Shown here: piece by piece, positions 12,603 to 24,293 of the stretch
Layout of the letters: the number at the start of each line of letters is the position of its first letter
Position numbering within the stretch: position 1 is the stretch's first letter
Assembly (NCBI GenBank): GCA_029931535.1
Contig: JAQPZY010001549.1
Coordinates: 1,532,501 to 1,596,500, forward strand
Reading direction: 5' to 3'
From: Margaritifera margaritifera
Lineage: Eukaryota > Mollusca > Bivalvia > Unionida > Margaritiferidae
Length of the DNA stretch: 64,000 nucleotides
Notes under the pieces: model-generated
Database searches by the model: none
Told to the model about the DNA's origin: nothing
What the model saw: the letters and a program-made list of their open reading frames with translations, nothing else
Made by a program: the position numbers and the translations under genes

Positions 12603-14994
12603 ACACTTTGACATCGCTGACAGAGAATTTTTAATATTCTCTGTCAGTTTTGAACATATCAGATAAAACATCTGAAACGCCACCTTTACTGTCTCACTCC
12701 TGCATTATACATAAATGGGTGCTAGCGTTTAATGGTATGGCTTTGCAAATATTCACCGACCTCACTAAATTAACAATAAACTTTTTGGTCCCTTTTCCAA
12801 TAAATACGGTAATTTATTTTATTCCAATAAATACGGTAATTTATTTCCTCACAAAATAACCGAATGTGTAATTGAAATCAACCCAGACAAAATAGCTTCA
12901 ATACATTGTGTGTACAAATAAGTGTAACAGTATTACAACACAACTTGTATCCACGGTTTTTATCCCATATATAAAGTTGCTTGAGATTTAATGTTGCCAT
13001 AGTACATGATACGCGGAGATAATCTCCACTAGATATTGAGACCGTTAATAGAACAATTATTTCGATTAAAGCAGAGATAGTTTCATTTATGTGTCATCAA
13101 AATAACAACAACAACACAAATATTGTTTGCTAGGATAACCGCAACACTTCATACTTCCTGTTTCGTCTAAGATGGATTGTTTGATGTAGATAGTTTTTAC
13201 TTCCATTCCATTACGGTTTCAGTAACAGGGATAATTGGAGATAGTGAATGTATCGTTTTGAGTATCATTGTGCGCTAATTATATTCTTCAATAATTTATG
13301 TGGTTTCATTTTCATTTGCTGCTAGTTATGCTACTACTTCTTGCAGTAGAGATATTTTGATTTGGTTTCGTCCGTCTGTCTATCGGTTCGTACGTACGTG
13401 CTCTGTTCGTCTATATATCTGTACGTGAATCCTTTCCAGGAAGTGCATTAGAACTAATTGATGCAGACAAATCAAAATTTAGTTGGTTTGTATGCATATG
13501 GGGCTGACGTGATTTTATTTTCCTGACACAAAAGTAATGTTGTTATTATTTGTAAACACATTTGGAAGTCTTTGCTTCAGTAGCTGTTTTCTAAACACAA
13601 ATCTAGTTATTCTGTATATTAGTTTTAATAGACAATTTCATCATTTGTTTTCATGATCATCCAAGAAAATAACATTATTTGAATAATGCGCCAGTGATAT
13701 GTACGTTTTGCAGTCAGAAGCTTTTGATTAAAGTATCAATCAAATCTCATCTGCTCGGTTTTTAAATTTAGTATCATATGTAACATATACATGTAGGTAA
13801 AATCAACTTAAAGTGAGAGCGAGTGCTTGCTCCAATGTATGTTTATTAAAGACTGACAGTTAAAGTATGGAACACATATTTCTATGAAATTGTGGATAGT
13901 CTCAGAGTCCATATAAAATAAAACCAACATAGGCTAGCTGATGGATTGCATGAATGAATATCCGTTCACCAATTTTAGAAGGGATATTTATATATTAATT
14001 CATTAACTGGTTGATATTTAAAAAAATAGTAATTGACAAAAAAGACCAAAATAATAATGTAATTGCTAATTGCTTTCAGTACATGTAACCTCTGCAAATA
14101 CAGATGAAATCACTTGGTTTGCATGAATTTCACAGCAGCATTGCCTTTGAAAAATCTTTAGTTAGAGTAAAAACGACAGTCTTAGTATTATCCGTTTTAA
14201 TTTAACCGTTTCGACCTGTTTCTTACTCCATTCACACATTCACATGAAAATATACGAAGGTTTTATAACTATTTTCTCGTTTATTATGCTTATTTATTGT
14301 TGCAGCCAAGTTATATAATTGCTTTGTGCATTGAAACATTTTTATTCTCTCTCCCTCTCTACGAATTGCATGTCCTTACCAAAAAGAATTACTTGGATTC
14401 CTCTACTGGGGGAAATTAACATAATTTTGAAACGAAAGTATGTGAAATTCCCATCTAGAGCTACGGCCCTGATCAGACTTTGATTTTATGACGCATATAT
14501 TGTCTGGTTCATTATCTCTCTTCACACTCATCAATATTAAACGAGGAAGTGAAGAGAGCAAACTACCAGACTTAATCAAATCCCTTTTTAAACATAACAA
14601 AGATATTGTATGTTGCCATCAACAACTCTGTCATCACTCTTCCTGCAGCCAAAATGACAAATTCGCTCCATTACTACTGACACTGCCTGTTTATTACTGT
14701 TTCCAAATATGTATAATAGTGAGCCGATTAATTAAGTTTATTATCTATATCTTCACTGTGATAAAATTAATACATCTCTACATTCTATGATGCTGAGATG
14801 GAACTAAATACGAGAGAGCGTGTTTCAGCTATCTAGAATGTATCATCCGTCATACTACTGTTCCCATAGGCAGTGAACCATACATGACACTTTAGAGAAT
14901 TACGATTCTCGACTACAATATAACAGAACAGACAGCTTCTTGAGATTTTGAATACCTTGTTAAAATTAGCGGAGCCACATCTGAGTGCAAAAAC
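11226..14994. other. unit 2 non-coding upstream region
   Basis: No gene is supportable. The region holds an AT microsatellite (12350-12429), a poly-A tract (12571-12597) and sequence aligning with units 1 and 3. It precedes the signal-peptide exon of the intact Ig-like gene and presumably contains its promoter, which I cannot point to. Confidence 0.55.
12350..12429. repeat. (AT)n microsatellite
   Basis: Uninterrupted AT dinucleotide run of about 80 bp. Confidence 0.95.
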
Positions 14995-17900
14995 ATGGAT
15001 ACTGTAATCAGGATATGCGTTTATTTCATGTTGCTAGGAATAGGTGATACAAAAGGTAAGTAATTAAACTATATAGTAGAATGTTTTGAATGTAGCTAGC
15101 AAATACTATGGAACTGGTAATAAAATTAAGAATAAGACTTTACTCTAACCGTTGACTTAAATGTAAAGGTATAGACTAATCAAGACATCAAAAAGTTCAT
15201 TCCGATATGCAATTAGATAGGTTGAGTTTTCTTTGCTATGAAGACCCAGACGCCATTATGAAAGGGAGTAAATGTGACCTGTGGTCAGCTTGACTTTTCT
15301 GTTGAGGAAACCTGTATTTTATTGGAATAAATTTGACTGATTGGCCTTGTTTACTACCTGACACAGGTCATAGTATAATACAAATAGTACATAAAATAAT
15401 AGTTTTGCAAATTGATCGTACGTTAATTTAAAAGAAGTTTAAAATATATGTAGAAATGAACTTAGGTGAATTCAAGGAGATAATAAAAGATAAAAAAGAC
15501 CGAATTAATGCCTGTAGATTCATAACATTTCCAGCATGTATGTATGCATATATGTATGAATGGAAGGATGGATATAAACGTCGATGCATTTAAGACTTAT
15601 ATCACTTCACAATTTCAATAAATCAATAGAAATATCGTTATCACATTTCAGACATATTTCAAACGATGCTTTCTTGCAGAAATGAAACGTGAGACATATG
15701 CTAAGGGAGAAAATGCGACTGTACGTATTGATGAGCTTCAAATTAATGGAAAAAAAGTCTTAGAAATAACCTTCTCTGGCTACACCAGTAAGCTACATGT
15801 CACGAATGTGATGCTGTATGACCCAATGAAGAACCAACCTGACTACACATCTATTAATGTAAATTACACTGGCCGCATAAAAGAGATCAAAATGAGCAAT
15901 GGTAATCTCAGTTTGCTCCTGGTAAATGTCAGTTTTATGGACAGTGGAAATTACACAGTCTTCGAAGATTCTCTGGAAAAAGGGAAAACAAGTATTATTG
16001 TTCCACGTAAGTGTTCTTAGTATCTTGCATGCAAGGTCGCCAAAACCGGGGCTATCAGTGCTTTGTAAATATCTTACGAATAATTAGCTTGATGCCCGAT
16101 CAACTCATCTTCTAAAGGCTATCCTGTGCCCATGGGAGTCCCCGCTCCTTCCCCATTTGTTCTTGGCTGCCTATCCCTTTGTTCCGACGCCCTTGAAATG
16201 GTAGACACACCGATAAATCAAAATACAGTTTCGCTTGAAGTGACAAGTACTCTACATTCATTATTAGGAATCACTAATAAGTAATCGCTCTGACATCCCG
16301 ATCCTTCAGTAATTTATATGAAAAATTATTTTAAGGAAAAGTACAGTATCTATTTGTTTCCTTTCTGCGCGAGATAAAAGGTCAAGGTCACTGTACCAGA
16401 GTATAGGGCCCATTTACAGATGAGTCGACAGAATCTAACAAGGTTAACCTGCCTTGCATAGGGCCCATTTACAGCTGGCGCCTTTAAATCAAGCAATATT
16501 ATCCGCCTGTCGAATTATAGTAACTATTTACAACTAGGTGGGAGGTCTGGATCCACAAGGTTAAGTGTCCTGCTCCAATGCAAACAGATATTTATTATTG
16601 TAGGGAAGATGTTGAACATTATGTTTGCTATTGCCCCTTATTTAACACTCAAAGATCGTAGTTGTTTTGTTCTATTCTATCTTTCAGCTTACTCTTTATG
16701 TACGCTGGATTTTGTTATTGAAAGGTGACGTAGAACTAAGGAACGATACAAGCTCTTCAATTTTCCTAAATGTTCAGAAATATTTATATTCTAAGTACTA
16801 AATTTATCAAATAAACAAAATGGACAATAGTGGTTGTAACCAGTGAAATGTCTTTCTCGTTTTCTTCTTTTGTCTCTCATTTTTTTATTGTTGATTTACT
16901 TAATTATACAAAATGTTTGTTTCTTTTGTTTTGCCTTGAAATTTTTTATCTACGTAATTTTGACATAACTTTCAGATATGCTCAAGTATTTGTCATTTTT
17001 GGAGCATTTTATATGTTTTGGTAAAGAACCTAGATGAGCTAGTTATTGTTTGACAAAATAACAATTAAATATGTTTAAAAACAACCCCAAACCAGCGTAT
17101 CATTATAGTAATTGACTCAAGCAGCATTGTGGGAGAACGATAAGATTCAGAATGAAATAATGTATACAAAAGTGGACAGATATTGAAATTGTTTTATAGG
17201 TTCTCACACTATTTACTACTAAAACAAACAAACATTCGGGTTCAGAGATTGTTTTGTTATAACTGATTTTATTTTTTTTATTTTAGATCGAATACTACCT
17301 GGACGAAACAGTGGATCAATGATCCTTCCGTTCATGTGTAACAAAACGAACATATCTTCGATTAAAATTGAGATGATAGAACCTAAACCTTTTCTTGTTG
17401 TAATCTATGATGTGACACGGGCAAACTGTACAGAGTTTGGAATTGTGTATAAGGATCGAATCGAAAGCTGTGTATTGAGTGAAAACAGTTTCTCTTTCAC
17501 CATTCAAAAAGTATCATGGTTAGACAGGGCCATGTATGTTGCCTGGGATGACAATAGTTTCCTTTTGGATTCAATATTTGTGGACATTCAAGGTAAATTT
17601 TTTATGCGAATGAAATGAACGATTTATACTCTTGGCTCGAAGAATATTACATAGTACTGTATTACATTTTCCATAACAAAACAGACCCCGAACTTATAAT
17701 CTGCCGAATCCAATGTCAGAAAAATGTTTTCTAAAATTGAGATTTTTGCATTATCTCGCTAATGACACTTCTGTAAATACTTTGATTTTTATAAGAGGTA
17801 GATATCATAGAAGGAATGCATAATGAATTAGAATTGTCCATTAGGGAGGCCTTTTATTATTTAAAAGCTATTCAAGAAATTTCTCCAATGAAAGAAAATC

Positions 17901-18410
17901 TTCAATATTTCGTCAAAGATAAATAAAGTCGGAATCATTTCAAGGAATTGAATGATATTATGACAGTATTTTAATTCTTGATGCATGTTTTATATTCAGT
18001 CCAAAAATAAATAAAATAAAATAAAATTAAAAAACATTTTTTGCAAACCAAATGATAAAAAAGATATTGAAAAATCTCATGATGAGGAAGAAGACTATTT
18101 GAGATATTTTAGTGAAACCGATATCAGAGCCGATACTCTTAAAGCGTCTTGGGCACGGTTGCTGATTTGAAGCTTTTTTTATTCAAAGGTAAAGTCGATT
18201 GCTTCAGTCAAAATAAAGGAGGGCTACTGAATCTAAAGAATACGTTATTCTATTTTGCGTACTCATACATTTATCTAAGGGAATAGGATGCCTCTATACA
18301 CATTTATTTGTCATTGGGATACTCTGAGAAGCTCGAATAAAAAGCACAAACCAGAGTCAAGATAATAAATATAAGGAGTGTGTGAAATTTAAATATTACA
18401 ATTACTGAAA

Positions 18411-18453
<43 letters not shown>

Positions 18454-20109
18454 AATTGTAAGATGACACCTTGAAAATAAAATGGTGTTATACATTTTCA
18501 AAGGATATAACAATAGAGTTTTTGTAAAGATTTCAGCAACTAATTTTTGTTTGAACACGTTAATTGTAATTGCATTTTTTAATTTGATTGCATGTCCGTC
18601 CCATACTCAATTAGTGTAAGTAGTATCTCGTTTTAATTTTGTCTGCACGTATATTCATCCCTTTCTCTTTTTGTCTGCTGATGTATTTTTCTACAGAAAT
18701 CACCTCAGCTGTTGAACGAAATAAGAATCAGTAAATCAAATTTTTAAAATAGTTTAGTTTGTAATAAAAATAACTTAATGGGTTTACAAATGTCTTGGCT
18801 TATTTTGATAGGATTGATACCCTTACGTGACCGAGAATTGACTGTGTGTTGATCCAGATATTTTTGAATAAAACGTGATAGTTTCATATATTTATTTTTT
18901 CGGTATTCAGTGTTATGCGATTTAATATGTACGATAGTAAGCAAGTGTGTATGTAGTATTCTCTCTCATTCTTTGAATTTTCTCATGATCGGCAAATAGG
19001 CATTGGGTTGAGGTACGTTTCTTTGCCTTGGAAACAAATCCATTTAAGATTTCTTACACCATCACCAAAAAAAGTTAAACACGGACTACCGACAGATACA
19101 TTTAATGAAGTGAAACAATATAACTGAATTAATTTAAATACTTTTCTACATGTGATAAATGTTATAATGACCCGAGCTAGAATGACTCTTTCAGAAATTC
19201 GTCTCTCCCCTTCCGTTTAATTCTTTTATTTTAATTTTGCTTAATTGACACCAAAATATCAGGCCTGGAAACTACACATTCATCGAAGTTTGAAAAAGAA
19301 AATGGTAAGTAGTGTAATAAAAAAGTAAATAGTCAGGCTAAGCTGCTTTTCTGTCGGATAATTAATTGTTAATTTCTTCAAGTTCCATTTCAACGTGTCT
19401 GAATCTATACCGGAAAGAAATTAATATGTTCTGAATTTACCATTACTATTCGTATGCTTAAAAAGGTTCGTCGACGTAGACATAATTTATCTGTGAAAGT
19501 GTTTTTTCCCAATCATATCATGGAATACTGTGCACTCATTGATCACAGTTTGCTGATACGGTATTCACCGAGAATTGTAATGGGCAGCACATCAATTTCC
19601 ATAAAATCCTAATAAGAAGGAACCACGTTAATCATTTAATTTCTTCGTTTTCTTCATATCTATATTAAATCTTCGACCTTTCATACATGTTCAATTTCCT
19701 CAGATTTACCGTCATATGCTTGAACAAGATATGAATGGTTAAAGTTGAAGTTTCTTATCAGTTTTTAATTCATATTTCAGATTTGTCCGAGTCGGTTACG
19801 AGTAATGTAGAAGACGAACTCCTTTCAACACAGACGGTAGAGTCTGCTGGATCTTCCACATCATACGCAAGACCACCACCATCTACTGACGAATGTGGAC
19901 TTAAAGCAGATATCGAGATGAAGATGAATGGGGTCTTTGCGCAAATGTTTAAAGTTGAGGCGGAGCGTTTAAGCATTGAGCGGGAAAGGCTAAGAGCTGA
20001 ATTAGAGAGGCTGAAAGTCGAAAAAGAGAGACTAGCCTTTGAATATGAGGGACTTGGGATTGAAAAGGAGAGAATAGAAATATTAAAATCTAAACCCACA
20101 GGCAGATAA
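14995..20109 (+). CDS. intact five-exon Ig-like domain protein with C-terminal coiled coil (unit 2)
   Basis: Exons are 14995-15055, 15680-16006, 17287-17592, 19263-19304 and 19781-20109, all internal junctions phase 1 with GT/AG borders. They total 1065 nt, giving 354 aa with no internal stop. Exon 1 is a signal peptide (MDTVIRICVYFMLLGIGDTK). Exon 2 (about aa 21-129) is an Ig V-like fold ending DSGNYTVFED; the usual B- and F-strand cysteines are absent and there are five N-glycosylation sequons. Exon 3 (about aa 130-231) is a second Ig-like domain with FMCNKTN and LDRAMYVAWDD, again without the canonical pair. Exon 4 adds 14 residues. Exon 5 has a Ser/Thr/Pro-rich acidic stretch, then a heptad-rich charged coiled coil (about aa 286-348). 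No membrane span is visible, so a secreted oligomer is my inference; an unseen transmembrane exon in intron 3 is possible. Neighbouring units carry dead paralogues. Function is unknown; immune or recognition roles are only suggested by the architecture. Confidence 0.75.
17780..18330 (+). pseudogene. decayed coding-like segment inside intron 3
   Basis: A 36-codon stretch beginning MHNELELSIREAFYYLKAI is open to a TAA at about 17924. Further coding-like pieces follow in shifted frames, including EEDYLRYFSETDIRADTLK near 18090-18145. Composition and residue pattern look like protein rather than chance, but I recognise no family. It is not part of the Ig-like gene as modelled and may be the remains of an inserted element. 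Confidence 0.3.
18413..18449. repeat. (CT)n microsatellite
   Basis: CT dinucleotide run within intron 3 of the unit 2 Ig-like gene. Confidence 0.95.
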
Positions 20110-20828
20110 ATACATCTCTGAGAACTCGTTTATTGTTAGTGTTACAGGTATATGGATTTCTGTCAGAATCACAAATAATAACCTTTTTCATTTTCAGTAG
20201 CTTTAAATGTATGTACCATGTAAAAAGTTGTTGAAAATGAAGTAGTGCGACACCGTGGATTTATGTTATATTCAGTAATATAACTTTACCAGAATGCAGA
20301 TTAGTTTTTAGAAATTATATCTAGGATTTACAGAGGGAAAGATTCCAAAGTTGTAAAAGGATCATTACATCTGCATTTACGTAAAGTTTCAAATTAATAA
20401 TTTTTGCTAATCTCTTTTTAATGTGTTGAGTTTTTAAATTCCATTTGAAATTTCTAAGATACTTCAAGAGATCAGATTCTGCTCTTTCTGGTGCTTCTTT
20501 ATAAAAATGTGTCATGAACATGTGTCGCTTTTATTATTTCCAACCTTTAATTTTATTTTATAGCAACTTTTGTCCATCTTGCTATCTTTTCTTGTATTTG
20601 AAAAAGCACTTGTTTGAGTTGATTATTATGTTTGTAATATGCAAGCGTTTTGTGACAGTTCCTGCCTCAAGAGCCAGTAGATGATGATCTTGTATAATGT
20701 CAAATGAAAACAATGAAACGTGTTGATAATAATATACATGTCTGTCACAAGATATTTGCATTGGGTTGCATATTGTATTATGTAGCGAATTTCATAAATT
20801 TCATGTTAAATGAATACGAGTTTAAGAT
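20110..20828. other. downstream region of the unit 2 gene
   Basis: AT-rich, no reading frame of interest. It presumably includes the 3' UTR of the Ig-like gene. I see no canonical AATAAA near the stop codon. Confidence 0.5.
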
Positions 20829-20977
20829 TTTATTTATCACATAACGTTATTCACTCACACATTACTCACGACGTGTCTATGTGACGTTACTAAGTGTAAC
20901 AACACAGTGTGGCCAACGATATTCATCTTATGACGTCATGACGCTAATAAAAGTGAGCGTTATGTGATAAATACACA
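20829..20977. mobile_element. short palindromic MITE
   Basis: The left end TTATTTATCACATAACGTTA and the right end GTGAGCGTTATGTGATAAATAC form terminal inverted repeats of about 17-20 bp around a 110-bp core containing ATGACGTCATGACG. The length and non-coding core fit a MITE. It sits at the border between unit 2 and the virus-like relic. Confidence 0.65.
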
Positions 20978-21057
20978 AAACTACATGCGTGTTTCTCTCC
21001 GAGTCAGCGGAAGGGTTTGATGTGGTGTAGGGATATGTCGAACACAAATACCAAAGA

Positions 21058-21450
21058 GTGTTAATACCACGTCATCCAGAACATTCATCACTTCTATCTC
21101 TACTCTTTCAAACTTGTGAATCTTCAACGAGCCTGCAACCGAAAAAACTTTTTCTTGATGACTTGTCATCACGATCTGACCTAAATAAAGAATGCCTAAC
21201 GCTTAATAATTTAGCTTTAGCATCAGGATCTTCCAATGGTCTTTGTCCTACTAATCGAATATTAAGAGCCCAATCCCGTCCCCACAGTTTGTTAGTAATC
21301 TTGTACACAATAAAGACATAATATCCGGTTCTTTCAGCAACAAGTCTAAAGTCGCCCTGAGGATTAAACCCATCAATATTTACATGTGATGCAATAAATA
21401 GTCTTGAGTGTATTTCTTTTTCTATACCAGTAGGACTACCAGGAGGAAAC
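21058..21450 (-). pseudogene. unassigned C-terminal segment downstream of the fibre-like gene
   Basis: The minus strand keeps a coding-like frame with FNPQGDFRLVAERTGYYVFI and later LWGRDWALNIRLVGQRP, ending at a stop near 21108. It follows the fibre-like segment and may be its C-terminal receptor-binding or trimerising head, shifted out of frame. Base composition is more AT-rich than in the upstream genes. I do not recognise the fold. Confidence 0.4.
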
Positions 21451-21469
21451 GTAAAACATTTGATGAAAT

Positions 21470-21920
21470 TCAGGTGTTGCCAGCCACGACATTGGTGTCA
21501 GTCAATCGCTGGCTGATTTTCGCGTTCACGTATTGTTTTGTCGCAGCATCATCATCGTCGATGGGTTCTTGCATCCGTTGGATTTAAATTCCGTTCATCA
21601 TAAGGTCACCGTTCACTTTCGATTCCGTATTTGCATCGACGTAGTCTTTGATGAATTCCACCGACACACCAGAGTCCCTGATTCCCTAGTTCTCTGTGTT
21701 TCAGCGGGGTTTTCTTGACGGTGCCTCTCGGCTTCAAGACAACATCGTTGATGTCAGCGTTGGATATTTGAAGTTTTCCAGTTTGATCTTGAAAAATCAC
21801 AAGCTCGCCTGGGTCGACGCCAACAATGACTCGGTTGCTCAACTCGAACAGATCCACTTTGGTGGCAAACCTGGTCAGATCCATATCGGCGGCTCGTCGG
21901 GTGCTGCGCTTGAGCGTCTG
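21470..21920 (-). pseudogene. fibre-like structural protein remnant
   Basis: The first part reads VDLFELSNRVIVGVDPGELV and continues open to about 21690, where the frame shifts. In the next frame VSVEFIKDYVDANTES is followed by VNGDLMMNG, a stop, and EPIDDDDAATKQYVNAKI. The pattern NGDL.MN...I..... P.DD.DA.TKQYV is typical of shaft/tail-fibre repeats of phages and of fibre-like proteins in adintovirus/Polinton-type elements. At least one frameshift and one stop make it non-functional. Confidence 0.6.
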
Positions 21921-21953
21921 TAAATGTCAACAGGCAATGTATACTTGTATACT

Positions 21954-22320
21954 TTAAGCGTAATTTCTAAGTGACAACGCAGCGTCGACAAGCCCTTGTG
22001 GTGTTGGTGAACGTTCAAGTGCTCGTAGTGCTCCAACGACGAGATGCCCAAATATTGTACCGTCAATTCGAGTTTGCAACGGCAGAGTTGAATAAAACAG
22101 CGGTAGGCGACTTTGTCGTCGAGTGACAAAGCCACCATGTAAATAATCAACAATTTCACGTGGTGGTGCAAGCTCGTACGAGTCAAAGTACAACAGGTGT
22201 TGAGGCGTTATCATGTATGCGACGCAATGAATTCCAGGTCCTGTTGATTAATCCAAGCTGACGATGCCGGTTTCCCACGCGCGGGGGATCATCCACGCAA
22301 GTTCATTCCGCATAAAGACG
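21954..22320 (-). pseudogene. adenain-like cysteine protease remnant
   Basis: On the minus strand the frame from about 22320 reads WETGIVSLD, a TAA, then STGPGIHCVAYM, LLYFDSYELAPPREIVDYL and RIDGTIFGHLVVGAL. This matches the adenovirus-protease (C5) pattern: the catalytic His lies in the GPG.H..AY motif and the acidic residue region in YFDS, and the nucleophile is expected in the .ICGH position. Here the Cys position reads Phe (TIFGH). The missing nucleophile and the premature stop indicate an inactive copy. In adintoviruses/Polintons this enzyme matures capsid proteins. Confidence 0.7.
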
Positions 22321-22345
22321 CATCAAAAGCGCTTAATTGATTTTG

Positions 22346-22624
22346 TCATCGCGAGTAAATCAAATTGGTCAACGGTGATGTCACAACCGAAGACCTTTGG
22401 CCTCTCACGCACGGATAGTCGAAGACTTTTTTCCAATTTTCTGTAGGCCTGTAAGTTACCCGGACTGCCTTTTTCAGAGCATTCCCGGATGTGGTTCCGA
22501 CGGCCCCTAACGCATCCGTTTTCGCAACCGCGGGAGCCGCAGCGGCCAACAGCATTGGAATCGCCGCGAGAAATGGAAATATTCCTCCGCTCTTTTGCAT
22601 TTGCGTCGCCTTTGACTTAGACAA
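22346..22624 (-). CDS. small hydrophobic core/minor capsid-like protein (pX-like)
   Basis: A 92-codon frame starting MSKSKATQMQKSGGIFPFLA and followed by a long Ala/Leu-rich hydrophobic stretch with AAAAPAVAKT and a LGAVGT motif. Short basic proteins with a KKGG.FPFL...AAAAP core are found next to the protease gene in adintoviruses/Polintons and compared with adenovirus pX. The N-terminal 60 residues look intact. The C-terminal part may run out of the original frame. Assignment rests on pattern and position. Confidence 0.55.
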   Translation of the reverse strand: MSKSKATQMQKSGGIFPFLAAIPMLLAAAAPAVAKTDALGAVGTTSGNALKKAVRVTYRPTENWKKVFDYPCVRGQRSSVVTSPLTNLIYSR

Positions 22625-22841
22625 ATTTGATGTTACTGAGGCGATATTTTTTGTTTGGCCGTCTTGAGCTGATCAAGTTGCGTTTGGGTTAATAATACGG
22701 GGACATTTCCGGTAAGGTTTGTCGGAGAAAGTTTCATTGTGATCCCACCCTCATTTCTTTTTGCGCTCTTTATTTATGCAAGCTGGTTTTCGCTAACACC
22801 AACATTGACTTCGTGATATGACCTTTTTAAAATTATGCTGT

Positions 22842-24175
22842 TCAATTACAGATTTGAGAACACAACTTCGGGTTTTCCACTGGCGCGTGAATGGCCCTCA
22901 TTCTACCACCTGTACCCTCCATCAACAGGCTCATGTCCGAGAGAATCACAGCAATGCATCTGTAATTGATGAATGGGTGCTGAGTTACACGTGCTTTGAA
23001 GTACATGTCGACCACATACTGCTTGTACAAGTCTAGTACAACGTGGTGAAGTCTTTCTGGGAAATCTGCAGACCTGTATCAATGTTTTGATCCCGGCCCA
23101 TGTACGACCACAGTGTGTGATATGCTCATGCGACATGATTGTTTTGGAAGTCAATCAAAATGTCTTCAGATGGTTCATGATGACGGGTTAACCGCAGAGA
23201 AGCTTCAGACACTCATAACCGGTTAAATATCGTCACACTACTGGTCTGTCCGCCGTCCACCCGATCCCTGGTTTGAAACGCTACAAACACGTGTCTTGGT
23301 GCGCTGATACCTTGTTGACTAGTTATTTGCCATGATAACTGCTGAACATTGCTTTCTACTGAGTCTGAGGTGAGCGCACCTATGGAGCCCATAAACGACA
23401 ACAAACACGTTTAGGTGGTCATCGAAGGGGTTATCACTCGCGTCCAGAGTGTTAATTTTGACAACTCAACTTTGCTAGCAGCGACACCAGCGGCATGCCA
23501 AATTGTATCATTGTCGTTTACCTTTCGTGTAAAAACAACTGTGTGTTTGACTCCAACAATAGCCTTGAGAACATCTCTTCAAAAAACAAGTATATGACTG
23601 AGAGGAATTGCACACGAAAACGACAATGGATCTCCGCGAAGTTGTCCTTGACCACTGCGAATAAAAGGTGTAAATTCGGGTTTAGACTTTGTATAGCGGC
23701 GCCGCCTACGCCAGGTCTGGCAGGCATACCAGCAGGTTGAGGGTCCAGGAAAGCAGCCTGTGTAAGTTGATGTGAGATATACTAAATAAGATCTGCATGT
23801 TCGTTTGCGTCCTTATGAAGCATCATAGACCGGCCAGCGGATCTCGCGTGATCATCGCTGTATCTGGCGAGTCCGAGAATCGTCGTATCAACGTCGATGT
23901 GGTCCAAATAATGATGACATTGTTGGCAAATCCAACTTTGGTGCCGTCGGGGTAATCGTTACCGTCGGCCAGTATAAGTTTTCCATCAATCTGCAAGAAG
24001 GTCTCACACGGGAGAAAAACCGAGACGTATGCTGCACTTGTAATTCTATTTGTTGTTGTTGAATAGAGTCCCTAGCTGGGTACGAATAATACTGAAAATT
24101 TCGCTTGCTTCGATCTCGCAACACAGGCGCGTCCATACCAAGTGCGGTATCGGATAGAGCTTTGAACTGAGGCAT
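22842..24175 (-). pseudogene. double-jelly-roll major capsid protein remnant
   Basis: Minus-strand segments in several frames carry, in order, MPQFKALSDTALGMD, LPCETFLQIDGKLILADG, TTILGLARYSDDHARSAG, FTPFIRSGQGQLRGD, FSCAIPLSHI, SAPRHVFVAFQTRDRVDGG, AYHTLWSYMGRDQNID and ISQKDFTTLY. The set YSDDHAR, IPLSHI, PRH.FVAFQ and YMG...DFTTLY is the signature order of the adintovirus/Polinton hexon-type capsid protein. The frame changes at least four times and stops lie near 23035, 23225 and 23776. No functional protein can be made. It spans about 1.33 kb; a start slightly upstream (to about 24280) is possible. Confidence 0.7.
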
Positions 24176-24293
24176 GCTGAAACTGTATACATTATCGGTT
24201 TCGTCTGATACCTATTTATGAGACGGCTTTGGTGGCTTTGCCACTCGCGCCAAGGCCCGTTCACAACCGCAATCCGGTTCCCATTGCCAGATT

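Noticed and set aside
16830..17024. 64-codon hydrophobic frame between Ig exons, possible transmembrane exon
   Set aside because: It lies between the two Ig exons in a T-rich intron, has no acceptor/donor in the right phase, and the equivalent unit 3 sequence (41100-41312) is mostly microsatellite.
18690..18735. Possible short terminal exon after TTCTACAG, reading EITSAVERNKNQ then stop
   Set aside because: Weakly supported. The model with exons at 19263 and 19781 keeps phase and gives a full frame, so I prefer that, but a short secreted isoform cannot be excluded.
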